From DATJGS01 sp035494735 (GTDB lineage Bacteria; Eisenbacteria; RBG-16-71-46), in assembly GCA_035494735.1 (NCBI GenBank), contig DATJGS010000021.1, positions 1-40,737 on the forward strand: 40,737 nucleotides of DNA. Reading direction: 5' to 3'. The number at the start of each line of letters is the position of its first letter. The first letter of the stretch is position 1. The translations under genes were made by a program, and so were the position numbers. Shown one piece after another: positions 15,869-24,753 of the stretch. The notes below the pieces were generated by a model. The model saw nothing but the letters and a program-made list of their open reading frames with translations. It searched no databases and had not been told where the DNA came from.

Positions 15869-17380
15869 TCACCTCGTGACGACCCTCCGCGCCTCGTACG
15901 CCCGATACTGCAGTGCCTCGGCCAATCTCAGCGCGCAGACGCCCGCCTCGCCCGCGAGATCCGCGATCGTCCGTGCCACGCGCAACGCGCGGTGCACCGC
16001 ACGCGCCGACATTCCGCCGCGGTCCACCGCATCGACGATCAGCCGCCGCGCCGCGTCGTCGAGCGCGCACAGCGGTTCGAGCGCGGCGTCCGGTAGCCGG
16101 GCGTTGAGCGCGCCGCGCTCGCGCTGGCGTGTCCGCGCCGCGAGCACGCGTTCGCGCACCGCCGCGCTCGACTCGCCCGACGCGGGGCCGAGCAGGTCGC
16201 GCGAACCGACGGCCGGCACCTCGACCTGGAGATCGAGCCGATCGAGCACCGGGCCGCTGACGCGCGCCGCGTACTGCTGGAGCTCGGGCGGCGTGCAGCG
16301 ACAGCCGCGCTTGGGATGTCCGAGCCAGCCGCAGCGGCAGGGGTTCATGGCCGCGACGATCAGCGCCCGCGCCGGGAAGCACACGCGCGACGCGGCACGC
16401 GCGATCCACACGTCGCCGGTCTCGAGCGGTTCACGCAGCGCGTCCAGGAGAGTGCGCGGGTACTCGGACAGCTCGTCGAGGAAGAGCACGCCGTGATGCG
16501 CGAGCGACAGCTCGCCGGGCCGGGGCGGCGTGCCGCCGCCGATCAAGCCGGCGCGCGAGATGGAGTGATGCGGCGCGCGGAACGGCCGCGCGCGCATCAG
16601 CCCGAGGCCGGGCGCGCGCATGCCGGCCGCCGAGTGGAGCCGCGTCACCGTCGCGGACTCGCGCGATTCGAGCGCCGGCAGGATGCCGGGCAGTCGGCGC
16701 GCGAGCATGGATTTTCCGGCGCCGGGCGGGCCGACGAACAGCACGTGATGCCCGCCGGCCGCGGCGATCTCGAGCGCGCGCCGCGCGACGAGCTGTCCGC
16801 GCACGTCGGCGAGGTCGGGCCCGGCGTCCTCGAGGCGGTCGGGTGGGGCCGGCGACTGGCGCTCACGATCGGCGCCGCGCAACCACTCGACGGCTTCGCC
16901 GAGCGTGGCGATCGGGATCACGCCCAGCGCCTCGACGAGCGCGGCCTCGGGCGCGCACGCCGCGGCGCACAGCAGCGTCGTCGCGCCCGCCCCGGCGGCC
17001 GCCTCCGCCAGGCTCAGCGTGCCGCGCACCGCGCGCAGCGTGCCGTCCAACGCCAGCTCGCCGATCGCGGCGACGCCGGCGAGGCGCGCGGGCGGCGCCT
17101 GCAGCGTGGCGATCAGCAGACCGAGCGCCACCGCGAGATCGGCGGACGCGCCTTCCTTGCGCCGCTCGGCCGGCGCGAGGTTCACGGTGACGCGACGATC
17201 CGGCGTCTGGAAGCCGGCGTTGCGCAGCGCCGGCCACACGCGCTCGCGGGCCTCGCGGCCGGTCGCGTCGGGCAGGCCGACGAGCACGAAGCCGGGCAGT
17301 CCCGGCCCCAGGTCCACTTCGCACTCGACGGCGAATGCCTCGAGGCCCCACAGCGTCGCGGTGGGAATGCGGCACAACAT
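15869..17380 (-). CDS. YifB/ComM family Mg-chelatase-like AAA+ ATPase
   Basis: 503 residues, full length. ComM is a hexameric helicase that promotes branch migration during natural transformation in Vibrio and Haemophilus; most homologues are untested. The N-terminal lon-like domain begins MLCRIPTATLWGLEAF with GLPGFVLVGLPD and ADLAVALGLL. The AAA+ core has Walker A GPPGAGKSMLARRLPGILP, the sensor stretch HHSISRAGLIGGG, Walker B GVLFLDELSEY, and NPCRCGWLGHP (Cys pair). The C-terminal end is helical (Mg_chelatase_C). AAGGGAG lies about 9 bases upstream of the ATG. It is divergent from the histidine kinase. Confidence 0.95.
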   Translation of the reverse strand: MLCRIPTATLWGLEAFAVECEVDLGPGLPGFVLVGLPDATGREARERVWPALRNAGFQTPDRRVTVNLAPAERRKEGASADLAVALGLLIATLQAPPARLAGVAAIGELALDGTLRAVRGTLSLAEAAAGAGATTLLCAAACAPEAALVEALGVIPIATLGEAVEWLRGADRERQSPAPPDRLEDAGPDLADVRGQLVARRALEIAAAGGHHVLFVGPPGAGKSMLARRLPGILPALESRESATVTRLHSAAGMRAPGLGLMRARPFRAPHHSISRAGLIGGGTPPRPGELSLAHHGVLFLDELSEYPRTLLDALREPLETGDVWIARAASRVCFPARALIVAAMNPCRCGWLGHPKRGCRCTPPELQQYAARVSGPVLDRLDLQVEVPAVGSRDLLGPASGESSAAVRERVLAARTRQRERGALNARLPDAALEPLCALDDAARRLIVDAVDRGGMSARAVHRALRVARTIADLAGEAGVCALRLAEALQYRAYEARRVVTR

Positions 17381-17579
17381 GGCGGGCTCCCTTTTCTTCG
17401 AGGGACGCCCGGGAAAGGAAATCGGCTCCCGGGATCGGCCGTCGGGAGCCGCAAGGCCCGGGACGCTAGGGGATCGCGCGCCGGCGGGTCAACCCATTGG
17501 CCGCATGGCGACAACCCATCTCAAGCGCACCCCCCGCTCCGCCGATAACCTGCGACGATCCCTCACCTCCGGAGCCCTC

Positions 17580-19898
17580 TTGAGCCATTCCATCGTCCGC
17601 TTCTTCCAGCGCCACCGGCCGCGACTGCTCGAAGCCGTGGCGCGCGAGCTGACTCCGTCGTTCGGGGCCGAGCGGGCGGGCGAGGAAGCCGAGGCGCTGA
17701 TGGGCCGCCTCGAGCGCGCGCTGCCCGACGTCTGGGGCGTGGTCGAGAGCGCGCACGAATCCGTGCGCGGCTGGATGGCGCAGGGCCTTCCGGCGTCGCG
17801 CGCCGGCCGCGCGGTGGCCGCGCTGCTGCTCCCTGGCGAATCGCTCGACGATGCGGCCGCTCCCGAAGTCGAGTCGGTGCTCGTGCCGCTCATGGAAGCG
17901 GTGCCGAGCCCGCTGCTCCTCGTCGATCGCGAGTTGCGCATCCGCCTCGGCAATCGCGCGGCGTCCGCGCTGTTCGCCCGGCCCGCGTCGGCGCTGACCG
18001 GCACGGCGCTCGTCGACTGGCTCGTGCCGGCGACGCGCGAAGGCATCGCGCGGCAGCTGCGCGAAGGCCCCAGCGGCCTGCGCCTCGTGCGCGCGCGCCT
18101 CGCGCATGCGCCGGACGAGGAACTGCTGTGCTCGCGCATCGAGTTCGCTCACGCCGGGTTCGCGGGCTGGTTCGTGACGCTGCGGCCGAATCCGGCATCG
18201 GCCATCGCCGACGACGAGCTGAGCGATCTGCTGCGCCGCGAGATGGCGCAGAAGGAGAAGTTCGCGGCGCTCCTGACGGTCAGCCACGCCATCGTCCACT
18301 CGCTCGAGCTGAAGACCGTGCTCACGACGATCGCCCAGCAGGTGCGTCAGGTCATCCAGACCGACGAGTGCACGGTGTTCCTGCTCGACGAGTCGGACAT
18401 GCTGCTGAAGCCGGCCGTGTGCGAAGTGGAGAATTACTACGAAGAGATGATGGCGTGCCGGCTCAAAGTGGGCGAGGGCATCACCGGTACGGTGGCCCTG
18501 ACCGGGCGCGGCGAGATCGTGAACGACGCCGAGAACGACCCGCGCGCCATCACCATCCCGAACACTCCGCCGGTCGAACTCAGCTCGCTCATGTGCGTGC
18601 CGCTCGTGCTGCGCGGGCGCGTGCTCGGCGTGCTGACGATGCTGCGCTACGGCGCCCGCTACTTCGTGGACGACGACCTGGAACTGGCCACGCTGTTCGC
18701 CGGTCTGTGCAGCGCGGCCATCGAGAACGCGCGGCTGTTCGAGCAGACGAAGCACGCCTACGACGAGTTGAGCGAGACGCAGGCGCAGCTCGTGCAGTCC
18801 GCGAAGCTGAACGCGCTCGGCGAAATGGCCGGCGGCGTTGCGCACGACTTCAACAATGTGCTGGCCGCCATCCTCGGGCGCACCCAGCTGCTGCTCAAGA
18901 ACGTGAAGGACCCGGAGACGCGCCGCCAGCTGCGCATCATCGAGCAGGCCGCGCACGACGGCGCGCACACGGTGCGCCGCGTTCAGGAGTTCACGCGCGT
19001 GCGCCAGGACGAGCGCTTCGCGACGCTCGACGTCAACGACGTGCTCGTCGGCGTGCTCGAGCTGACGCGCACCGCATGGGAGGCCGGCGCCAAGCGGCGC
19101 GGCGTGAGCGTCGACGTCGACGTGGACCTGAAGGCGGCGCGGCCGGTCGCGGGCAACGCGTCCGAACTGCGCGAAGTGTTCACGAACCTGGTGCTGAACG
19201 CGGTCGACGCCATGCCCTGGGGCGGACGCCTGTCCGTCAGCAGCGAGAGCGACGACCGCGACGTCACGGTGCGTTTCCGCGACAACGGCGTGGGCATGGA
19301 CGCAGCGACGTGCGGCAAGATCTTCGATCCGTTCTTCACCACGAAGGAGGTGAAGGGCACCGGGCTCGGCCTGTCCGTGGCCTACGGCATCGTCACGCGC
19401 CACCGCGGCACGATCGCGGTCGAGAGCCAGCCGAACCTGGGCACCGAGTTCGTGGTGCGCTTCCCGGTGGGCCAGGCGCAGGAATCCAACACAGGCGACG
19501 CCGACGCCGGCCCGTTGCCGCGACTGCATGCGCTCGTGGTGGACGACGAGGAGCCGGTGCTGAGCGTGCTCGCCGACCTGTTGCGCGCGCTCGGCCAGGA
19601 CGTGCAGGTCGCGCTCGGCGGCGCCGCCGGGCTCGACGCGTTCATCCACGGCGGCTTCGACATCGTGTTCACGGATCTCGGCATGCCCGAAGTGAACGGC
19701 TGGGACCTGGCGCTCGGCGTCAAGTCGCAGCGCCCGCTCGTGCCGGTCGTGCTCGTCACGGGCTGGGGCTACCAGCTCGAGGGCAGCACGGCCCACGCCC
19801 ACGGCGTGGACTTCGTCATGCCGAAGCCGTTCTCGCTCGCCGACGTCGAGCGCGTGCTGCGCCAGGCCGCCGACGCCGCCCCGCAGCGCGCCGCGTAG
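17580..19898 (+). CDS. Cytoplasmic GAF-domain hybrid histidine kinase with receiver
   Basis: 772 residues, no transmembrane segment. Order: helical N terminus (1-90), a PAS-like segment with PSPLLLVDRELRIRLGN (about 110-200), a GAF domain (about 230-390: ECTVFLLDESDMLL, GEGITGTVALTG), HisKA with phospho-acceptor His422 in GGVAHDFNNVLA, HATPase_c (VFTNLVLNAVDAM, DNGVGM, FDPFFTTKEVKGTGLGLSV), and a C-terminal receiver (DDEE, Asp699 in FTDLGMP, Lys749 in MPKPFS). The TTG at 17580 is chosen because GGAG lies 5 bases upstream. An ATG at 17505 in the same frame would add 25 atypical residues and is the alternative. It probably senses a soluble signal through GAF; the ligand is unknown. Confidence 0.9.
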   Translation: MSHSIVRFFQRHRPRLLEAVARELTPSFGAERAGEEAEALMGRLERALPDVWGVVESAHESVRGWMAQGLPASRAGRAVAALLLPGESLDDAAAPEVESVLVPLMEAVPSPLLLVDRELRIRLGNRAASALFARPASALTGTALVDWLVPATREGIARQLREGPSGLRLVRARLAHAPDEELLCSRIEFAHAGFAGWFVTLRPNPASAIADDELSDLLRREMAQKEKFAALLTVSHAIVHSLELKTVLTTIAQQVRQVIQTDECTVFLLDESDMLLKPAVCEVENYYEEMMACRLKVGEGITGTVALTGRGEIVNDAENDPRAITIPNTPPVELSSLMCVPLVLRGRVLGVLTMLRYGARYFVDDDLELATLFAGLCSAAIENARLFEQTKHAYDELSETQAQLVQSAKLNALGEMAGGVAHDFNNVLAAILGRTQLLLKNVKDPETRRQLRIIEQAAHDGAHTVRRVQEFTRVRQDERFATLDVNDVLVGVLELTRTAWEAGAKRRGVSVDVDVDLKAARPVAGNASELREVFTNLVLNAVDAMPWGGRLSVSSESDDRDVTVRFRDNGVGMDAATCGKIFDPFFTTKEVKGTGLGLSVAYGIVTRHRGTIAVESQPNLGTEFVVRFPVGQAQESNTGDADAGPLPRLHALVVDDEEPVLSVLADLLRALGQDVQVALGGAAGLDAFIHGGFDIVFTDLGMPEVNGWDLALGVKSQRPLVPVVLVTGWGYQLEGSTAHAHGVDFVMPKPFSLADVERVLRQAADAAPQRAA

Positions 19899-19988
19899 CC
19901 GCCGCGCGCGACGCCCCGCGGCCGCGTCGCGTCACCGCCACGCCGCGTCACCGCCGCCACGCCCCGTCGCGCGCGCCTCGAAACGCCA
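19899..19988. repeat. Short imperfect tandem repeat after the kinase gene
   Basis: The segment around 19927-19965 holds two near copies of CGCGTCACCGCCACGC, the second with a 3-base insertion. It lies in the gap before the convergent terminator. No function is evident. Confidence 0.4.
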
Positions 19989-20016
19989 CGAGCCCGCTCG
20001 GTTTCGAGCGGGCTCG
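19989..20016. terminator. Bidirectional terminator between kinase and redoxin genes
   Basis: CGAGCCCGCTCG (19989-20000) pairs perfectly with CGAGCGGGCTCG (20005-20016) around GTTT. Short T-rich stretches follow on each strand (plus: CGCGTTTGC; minus: TGGCGTTTCG). It lies between convergent genes. Confidence 0.6.
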
Positions 20017-20034
20017 CGCGTTTGCGACAAGAGG

Positions 20035-20646
20035 TCAGTGGGCGTTGGCGGGAAGCGCCAGGCCCTCGAGCGGCCGGGACAGCGCCTTCGCGGCCAGCGC
20101 CAGGTAGCCGTCGGTCGGTAGACCGCCGCGGTTGAGACCGCGGACGATGCCGCGCCGATCCACCACGAAGAACGAACGCACGGCCCGATGACTGCTCGGA
20201 TCGAGCGCGTCGAACTGTCCCGCGATGACGGACCGCGGGTCCGACAGCAGGCTGTAGGTGACGTGCAGACGTTGCGCGATCGACCAGGTGGCGCCGTCGC
20301 CGCGGTCCAGGACCGCGACCGGCACGACGCCGGCGCTCAACAACGCGTCACGCTCCGCTTCGAGCGTGCGCACGTCGTCCTCCGTGACGCCGAACACCAG
20401 CATCACGTCGCCCTGCTGCAGCAGGTCGTGCAGGTGCACCCACGTGCGATCGTGCGATTCGTACGAGAAATCCGGAGCCGGATCGCCGACCGTGACGCTG
20501 GTCTGCGGCGGCTCGGGAGTGTTCGGGCCGATGGTCTGGAGTCGTTGCAGATCTTCGGCGAGTGACTGTGCTCGGTTGGCGCCATCCGTGGTCTGAAACG
20601 GTGCGGTCGCCACCAATGCAGCGGCCACGATGAGGCCGGAAAACAT
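20035..20646 (-). CDS. Exported redoxin-fold protein lacking cysteine
   Basis: About 203 residues. A signal peptide (MFSGLIVAAALVATAPFQ) is followed by a thioredoxin/peroxiredoxin-like fold: VGDPAPDFSYESHDRTWVHL, then MLVFGVTEDDVRTLEAERDAL, SLLSDPRSVIAGQF and FFVVDRRGIVRGL. The usual peroxidatic Cys position is occupied by TEDD, and the whole protein has no cysteine. So it keeps the fold but not peroxidase chemistry; a binding or structural role is inferred. ATG (20646) and GTG (20649) are adjacent; GGAGG lies 5-8 bases upstream. It is a paralogue-like partner of the next redoxin gene. Confidence 0.8.
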   Translation of the reverse strand: MFSGLIVAAALVATAPFQTTDGANRAQSLAEDLQRLQTIGPNTPEPPQTSVTVGDPAPDFSYESHDRTWVHLHDLLQQGDVMLVFGVTEDDVRTLEAERDALLSAGVVPVAVLDRGDGATWSIAQRLHVTYSLLSDPRSVIAGQFDALDPSSHRAVRSFFVVDRRGIVRGLNRGGLPTDGYLALAAKALSRPLEGLALPANAH

Positions 20647-20722
20647 CACGTGAACCTCCGAAGCTTGATGGGAGTCGTCGTGGGGCGGAGGTGAGGCCCG
20701 AAGAATATCGGCGGCGCACGCG

Positions 20723-20782
20723 AAAAAATTGAGCCCGCGCCACGTTCATTCACGTTTCCGTGATGAGCGTCGGCGCGGGCTC
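20723..20782 (-). terminator. Long hairpin terminator after the second redoxin gene
   Basis: GAGCCCGCGCC (20731-20741) pairs with GGCGCGGGCTC (20772-20782). The pairing continues inside through ACGTTCAT/ATGAGCGT (one G-U) and CACG/CGTG. The minus-strand side continues AATTTTTTCG. It closes the URO-D/redoxin transcript. Confidence 0.9.
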
Positions 20783-20800
20783 ACGCGCGCGTCGTGCGCT

Positions 20801-21388
20801 TTACGATCCGGTCACTGCAAATCGCGCCAGTCGCGTGATCTCGCCCACGGGAAGCTGCTGTCCGAGCACCGCCATGCGCACGATGCCGTCGCGATCCAGC
20901 ACGAGGAATCCGGGCCGCGTGTTGGAATGCGCACGATCGAACAGGCCGTACAGCGACGCGATGTCCCCGGTGACATCGGCGAGCAAAGCGTAGGGCAGTG
21001 GAGTCCTCGCGGAGAACGCTTCGAGGGACCGCGCCTTCTCGTTGCACACGCCGACCACCTGCACTCCGAGCGGCCGCAACTCGTCCCAGCTCTGCTGGAG
21101 CGGCACCAGGTCCTCCTTGCGATCGGCGAAGACGAGCAGCAGCCAGTCGCCGCGCAGCGAGGAGAGTTTGACCGGCCGGCCCCGCGAGCCATCCAGCTCG
21201 AAGTCGGGCGCGCGTTCGCCGATGAACACCTGGCCGTTGATGAGCGCGCCGGTGCGCGAAGAAGCCTCGACGTTCGACGGGCCGCTCAGGGGCGGCGGCC
21301 GGCGCGGGGCGACGCCGGCGCCTTCCTCGGCGCGGGCGGAGAGGGGGGAGCACAGCAGCAGCACGAGCGCCACGCGGGCGGTCTTCAT
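20801..21388 (-). CDS. Exported redoxin-family protein without peroxidatic cysteine
   Basis: 195 residues. Signal peptide MKTARVALVLLLCSPLSARA, a Pro/Ser-rich linker, then a redoxin fold: GERAPDFELDGSRGRPVKLS, WLLLVFADRKEDLVPLQQSW, VVGVCNEKA, YALLADVTGDIASLYGLFD and FLVLDRDGIVRMA. Where AhpC/TSA proteins have the peroxidatic Cys, this one reads ADRKEDLVP. The only mature Cys is in GVCNEKA, a position not catalytic in the family. The ATG at 21388 has GGAGGTG upstream. It follows the URO-D gene by 41 bases on the same strand, so they probably form one transcript ending at the 20723-20782 terminator. Confidence 0.82.
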   Translation of the reverse strand: MKTARVALVLLLCSPLSARAEEGAGVAPRRPPPLSGPSNVEASSRTGALINGQVFIGERAPDFELDGSRGRPVKLSSLRGDWLLLVFADRKEDLVPLQQSWDELRPLGVQVVGVCNEKARSLEAFSARTPLPYALLADVTGDIASLYGLFDRAHSNTRPGFLVLDRDGIVRMAVLGQQLPVGEITRLARFAVTGS

Positions 21389-21429
21389 CTCGCACCTCCG
21401 TTGGGGGAAGAGGGCGAACTTGGTCTCGG

Positions 21430-22440
21430 CTACGTGCGGATCTCGTCCAGGCGCGTCGCCGTCACGGCATTGCGCACCGCTTCCAGATTCTCGGGAGCGG
21501 CCGCGGGGGGAATCGAACAGCCGGGTGCCACGAGCCAGCGCCGGCCCTGGGTGGCCTCGAGCCCGCGACGATACGCGTCGGCGAATCGATCGGGCGCCGC
21601 GACCTTGAGCGTGTCGTCGAACGGGATCCCACCCATGACCGCTCCCGGCAGACGCTTCAGCGCGTCGGCCAGCGACGGATTGGACGGCTCGAGCGCGTCC
21701 CACGAGAACGCGTGCACCGGATAGTCCGCGACTTCATAAAGCAGGTTGTGGCGTTTGCACACGTGCAGCACGTTGAAGCGCGCGCCCGCGGCCGCGGCGA
21801 TCACGCGCAGGTCGCCGGGCCGCGCCCACGTGCGATACGCGGCGGCGTCGAGCAGGTCGCGCGACGCCCAATCCACCGTCGCGAAGTACACGCCGTCCGC
21901 TCCGGCCGCGAGGACCGCGCGCACGAACTTCTCGAACGTGCGCGTCACCGACTCGAGCGCGGCGTGCACGCCGGCCGGGTTCTCGTCGAGATGGCGGCGC
22001 AGCACGTCCGGCGTCTCGACCATCTCGCCGAGCACGGCGAGCGGCGTGAACACGGTCTCGATCATCGGCACGTCGGGGTCGAGCGACGCGCGCAGCATGC
22101 GCACGGCCTCGAGCTGCTCGGCGAGCGCGCCACGGTCGTGCGGCTGCTCGTGGATGCGGCGCCAGTCCTCGGCATCGCGCACCGGCCAGTCTTCGAGCGC
22201 CGGCTTCTCGTTCGGCCGGCCGCTGTAGCGGTAGCGCACGCCCCACGGCTCGACGTGATAGTGCTTGCGCGGGTTCAGCTTCACCCAATCCCACGCGTAG
22301 CGGCGCTGCGCCTCGAGCGTGGCGTCGACGAGATCCGGCGCGCTCGACTCGCGGTGGTACACGTGGCCCCAGAACGAGACCGGTGGGCGATCGAGCGGCG
22401 CGCCCGCGAGCGCGGCCGACACACGTTGACGCGGTTTCAA
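21430..22440 (-). CDS. Uroporphyrinogen decarboxylase (URO-D)-family protein
   Basis: 336 residues with the URO-D barrel: RVSAALAGAPLDRPPVSFWG at the N terminus, PMIETVFTPLAVLGEM, ADGVYFATVDWASRDLL, HAFSWDALEPSNPSLADAL, VMGGIPFDD and LVAPGCSIPP. HVC (His226, Cys228) and Cys308 (GCS) form an H-x-C-x79-C set like the zinc site of MtaA/MtbA corrinoid methyltransferases. This fits a methyltransferase-like member better than HemE of heme synthesis. The substrate is unknown. The start is TTG (22440) with GAGGA upstream. It is followed by the cysteine-poor redoxin gene. Confidence 0.85.
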   Translation of the reverse strand: MKPRQRVSAALAGAPLDRPPVSFWGHVYHRESSAPDLVDATLEAQRRYAWDWVKLNPRKHYHVEPWGVRYRYSGRPNEKPALEDWPVRDAEDWRRIHEQPHDRGALAEQLEAVRMLRASLDPDVPMIETVFTPLAVLGEMVETPDVLRRHLDENPAGVHAALESVTRTFEKFVRAVLAAGADGVYFATVDWASRDLLDAAAYRTWARPGDLRVIAAAAGARFNVLHVCKRHNLLYEVADYPVHAFSWDALEPSNPSLADALKRLPGAVMGGIPFDDTLKVAAPDRFADAYRRGLEATQGRRWLVAPGCSIPPAAAPENLEAVRNAVTATRLDEIRT

Positions 22441-22691
22441 GGAGGCGTTCCTCGTGGGAGCGAAGGGGGCTTCCGGCGCGGCCTCGGGAGGGAAGCGATG
22501 ACGAGCGCGAGTCTACGCCCGGGTTCGCGTGTCCGCCAAGGGTGGTCCGACCCGGATCTCGCGCCGGTGGGCGCGAGCCGCCGCGCTCGTCACGGCGCGG
22601 CGCGGGAACGTGCGGCCGGCGCCGCCCCTGCGCCCGTCCACGAACTCGCACGCGCTTGTCGGCGGGCGGCGCCAACGCGTAGCGTGCCTCC

Positions 22692-23288
22692 GTGTTCGCT
22701 CTTCCGCGCGTCCCGGCTCGCGCCGCCGTCGTGGCGCTCGTCGCACTCGGCCTCGCAGGCTGCGCGCGGCGCGAGCCGCCGCCTCACGCGGCCGTGCCCC
22801 TCGCCGTGCGCATCGCCGCCGACACGGCGCGCGGCGAGCGCCTGAGCGTCGCGCGACCGCCGGCCCGCGTGTGGCTCGAACGCGTCGGCCGCGACCGCCA
22901 GGCCCCGCGCGCCTCGGACGCGAACGCGGCAGCGCCGACCCCGGCGCGCGGCGCCGCGCCGGAGCCCACCGCGGCCAGCGACACGCTGAGCGCCGACTTC
23001 ACGCCGCCCGCGCTCGAGATCTCGGACGATCTCAAACCGCCGCTCCTGCGCGACGCGCCCGCGCTCCAGGCGCCGCGCGGCGCGCGCCGCCAGTTCGTCG
23101 AGATCGACGTTCGCGTGGACGAGGCCGGCGACGTGAGCGACGCGCTGTGGGCGGAGGGCAGCCAGGACTCGAGCGTCGTCGAGGCGGCGCTGGTGTGCGC
23201 GCGCGGCATGCGCTTCTACCCGGCGCTGCGGGCGGGCCGGCCGATCGCGGTGTGGTGCCGCCAGCGCTTCGACTTCGGCGCGCGCTGA
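22692..23288 (+). CDS. Lipoprotein with TonB-like C-terminal domain
   Basis: 198 residues starting at GTG. The signal ends in the lipobox LGLAGC (Cys24), then comes a low-complexity Ala/Pro/Arg region. The last 80 residues form a TonB C-terminal-like domain: ARRQFVEIDVRVDEAGDVSD, then SSVVEAALVCARGMRFYPAL and AVWCRQRFDFGA. Classical TonB is anchored by a TM helix and spans the periplasm. This one is lipid-anchored and short, so it is more likely an envelope protein using the fold for binding. It is convergent with the MFS gene after 16 bases. Confidence 0.8.
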   Translation: MFALPRVPARAAVVALVALGLAGCARREPPPHAAVPLAVRIAADTARGERLSVARPPARVWLERVGRDRQAPRASDANAAAPTPARGAAPEPTAASDTLSADFTPPALEISDDLKPPLLRDAPALQAPRGARRQFVEIDVRVDEAGDVSDALWAEGSQDSSVVEAALVCARGMRFYPALRAGRPIAVWCRQRFDFGAR

Positions 23289-23304
23289 CGCGCGCCCGGC
23301 GCGT

Positions 23305-24753
23305 TCAGCTTCCGGAGCGGGCCGCCATCGCGTCGAGGGCGGCTTTGTCCTCGACGTTGCGCAGGGCGGGATTGAACAGCTGCGCGGCGCCGAACGCGGC
23401 GCCGATCACGCCCATCCACACGACGGCGCGCGCCGGATCGAGCAGCCCGCCGATCGCGCCTCCGAGCCCGGTGCCGATCGGCATCGTGAACTGGGCGATG
23501 AGCCGGCGCACCGAGAACACGCGGCCCTGGAGTTCGCGCGGCGTCTGCGCCTGCCAGATGGCCTGGGAGTGCGCGTTGAGCGCGGGCAGCAGCGCGCCCA
23601 CCAGGAACATCGCGACGCACGCCACGTCGATGCGGCGCGACAGGCCGAAGCCGACGAGACCGAGCCCGAGCAGCACGACGGGCACGAGCACGCCGAGCAC
23701 GCGACGGCGCTTGAGCCCGCCCCACACGCTGACCGCGACGGCGCCGGCGATGCCGCCGATCCCGTTCACCACGTTCAGCGTGGCCAGCGCCGCCTCGAAC
23801 GTCATGCCGCGCGCGCGCCAGTCGGCGGCCAGGTCGAACTTGAGAAACAGCGGCTGCAGCACGAGCAGCGGCGACCACACCAGGTTCGCGAACGCGAACG
23901 TCGCCAGCAGCCACAGCAGCGGCGGGCGATGCCGGATGTAGTCGGCGCCGACGCGAATGTCCGCGAGGAGCGGCGGTTTCGCGCTCGTCACGCGCTCGAG
24001 CCGCGGAATCCGCAGGCGCGTCAGCGTGAACGCCGCAATGAGGAACGTGGCCACGTCGATCGCGATCGCGAACGGCACGCCGCTCTCGAGCCGCGCCAGC
24101 CAGTCGTGCAGCGGCCCGGGCGCGCCGCCCTGTCGGGCCAGCGCGGGCAGGGCGATGAGCGCCGCCGCCGCCGCCGGCGACAGGATGCCGGACAGCGCCC
24201 ACATCGACTGCATCATGCCGTTCGCGCGCGGCAGCTGATCGCGCGGCACGAGCATGGCGTACGCGGTGTCGAACGAAGCGACGTGGAACGCGCCCGTCAG
24301 GCAGTACAGCGCCATGATCGCGAGCAGCGCGGGCAGACCGAGCGCGTGGGCCAGGAGCAGCGTGACGAGCACGCCGCCGAGCGCCGCGGCCACCAGGTTC
24401 GCGAACAGCATGACACGGCGCCGGTCGTGGCGATCGGCCCACGCGCCGGCGATCGGCGCGGCGAGCACGGTGGGCAACGCGAACGCCAGGCTGTTCGCGG
24501 ACAGGGCGAACGCCAGCGAGGCCTTCTGCTCGGGGCGCGGATACAGCCCCTGCGTGAGCCAGATGTTGATCGCGAAGAACGTCATCGCCGTGCCGAGGAC
24601 GGACAGCGACTGGGTGATCCAGAGGACGAGAAACGTGCGCCAGCCGTCGGGCGGCACGTCGGGGAACCCGGGCGGCGCCCCCGGCGACGACGCGCCGCCC
24701 GTCGGGCCGGGCGCGCCGGACGGGGTCGCGCCCGGCGTCGCGTCCCGCGTCAT
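23305..24753 (-). CDS. MFS transporter, EntS/MFS_3-like
   Basis: 482 residues with about 12 hydrophobic segments. Motif A is GAWADRHDRRRVMLFANL after TM2. WITQSLSVLGTAMTFFAINI forms TM1, and QTPRELQGRVFSVRRLIAQ is typical of the MFS_3 (enterobactin exporter-like) group. The N terminus is a Pro/Gly/Ala-rich cytoplasmic tail. The start ATG at 24753 overlaps the GNAT stop (ATGA), so the two genes are coupled. The substrate cannot be read from sequence. Confidence 0.9.
   Translation of the reverse strand: MTRDATPGATPSGAPGPTGGASSPGAPPGFPDVPPDGWRTFLVLWITQSLSVLGTAMTFFAINIWLTQGLYPRPEQKASLAFALSANSLAFALPTVLAAPIAGAWADRHDRRRVMLFANLVAAALGGVLVTLLLAHALGLPALLAIMALYCLTGAFHVASFDTAYAMLVPRDQLPRANGMMQSMWALSGILSPAAAAALIALPALARQGGAPGPLHDWLARLESGVPFAIAIDVATFLIAAFTLTRLRIPRLERVTSAKPPLLADIRVGADYIRHRPPLLWLLATFAFANLVWSPLLVLQPLFLKFDLAADWRARGMTFEAALATLNVVNGIGGIAGAVAVSVWGGLKRRRVLGVLVPVVLLGLGLVGFGLSRRIDVACVAMFLVGALLPALNAHSQAIWQAQTPRELQGRVFSVRRLIAQFTMPIGTGLGGAIGGLLDPARAVVWMGVIGAAFGAAQLFNPALRNVEDKAALDAMAARSGS

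Noticed and set aside
16905..17579. Extended N terminus of the histidine kinase antisense to yifB
   Set aside because: Most of it overlaps the yifB gene on the other strand. The remaining 25 residues after ATG 17505 are atypical, and TTG 17580 has the better ribosome binding site.
19927..19965. CRISPR-like or tandem repeat array
   Set aside because: There are only two imperfect copies of a GC-rich 16-mer without regular spacers.
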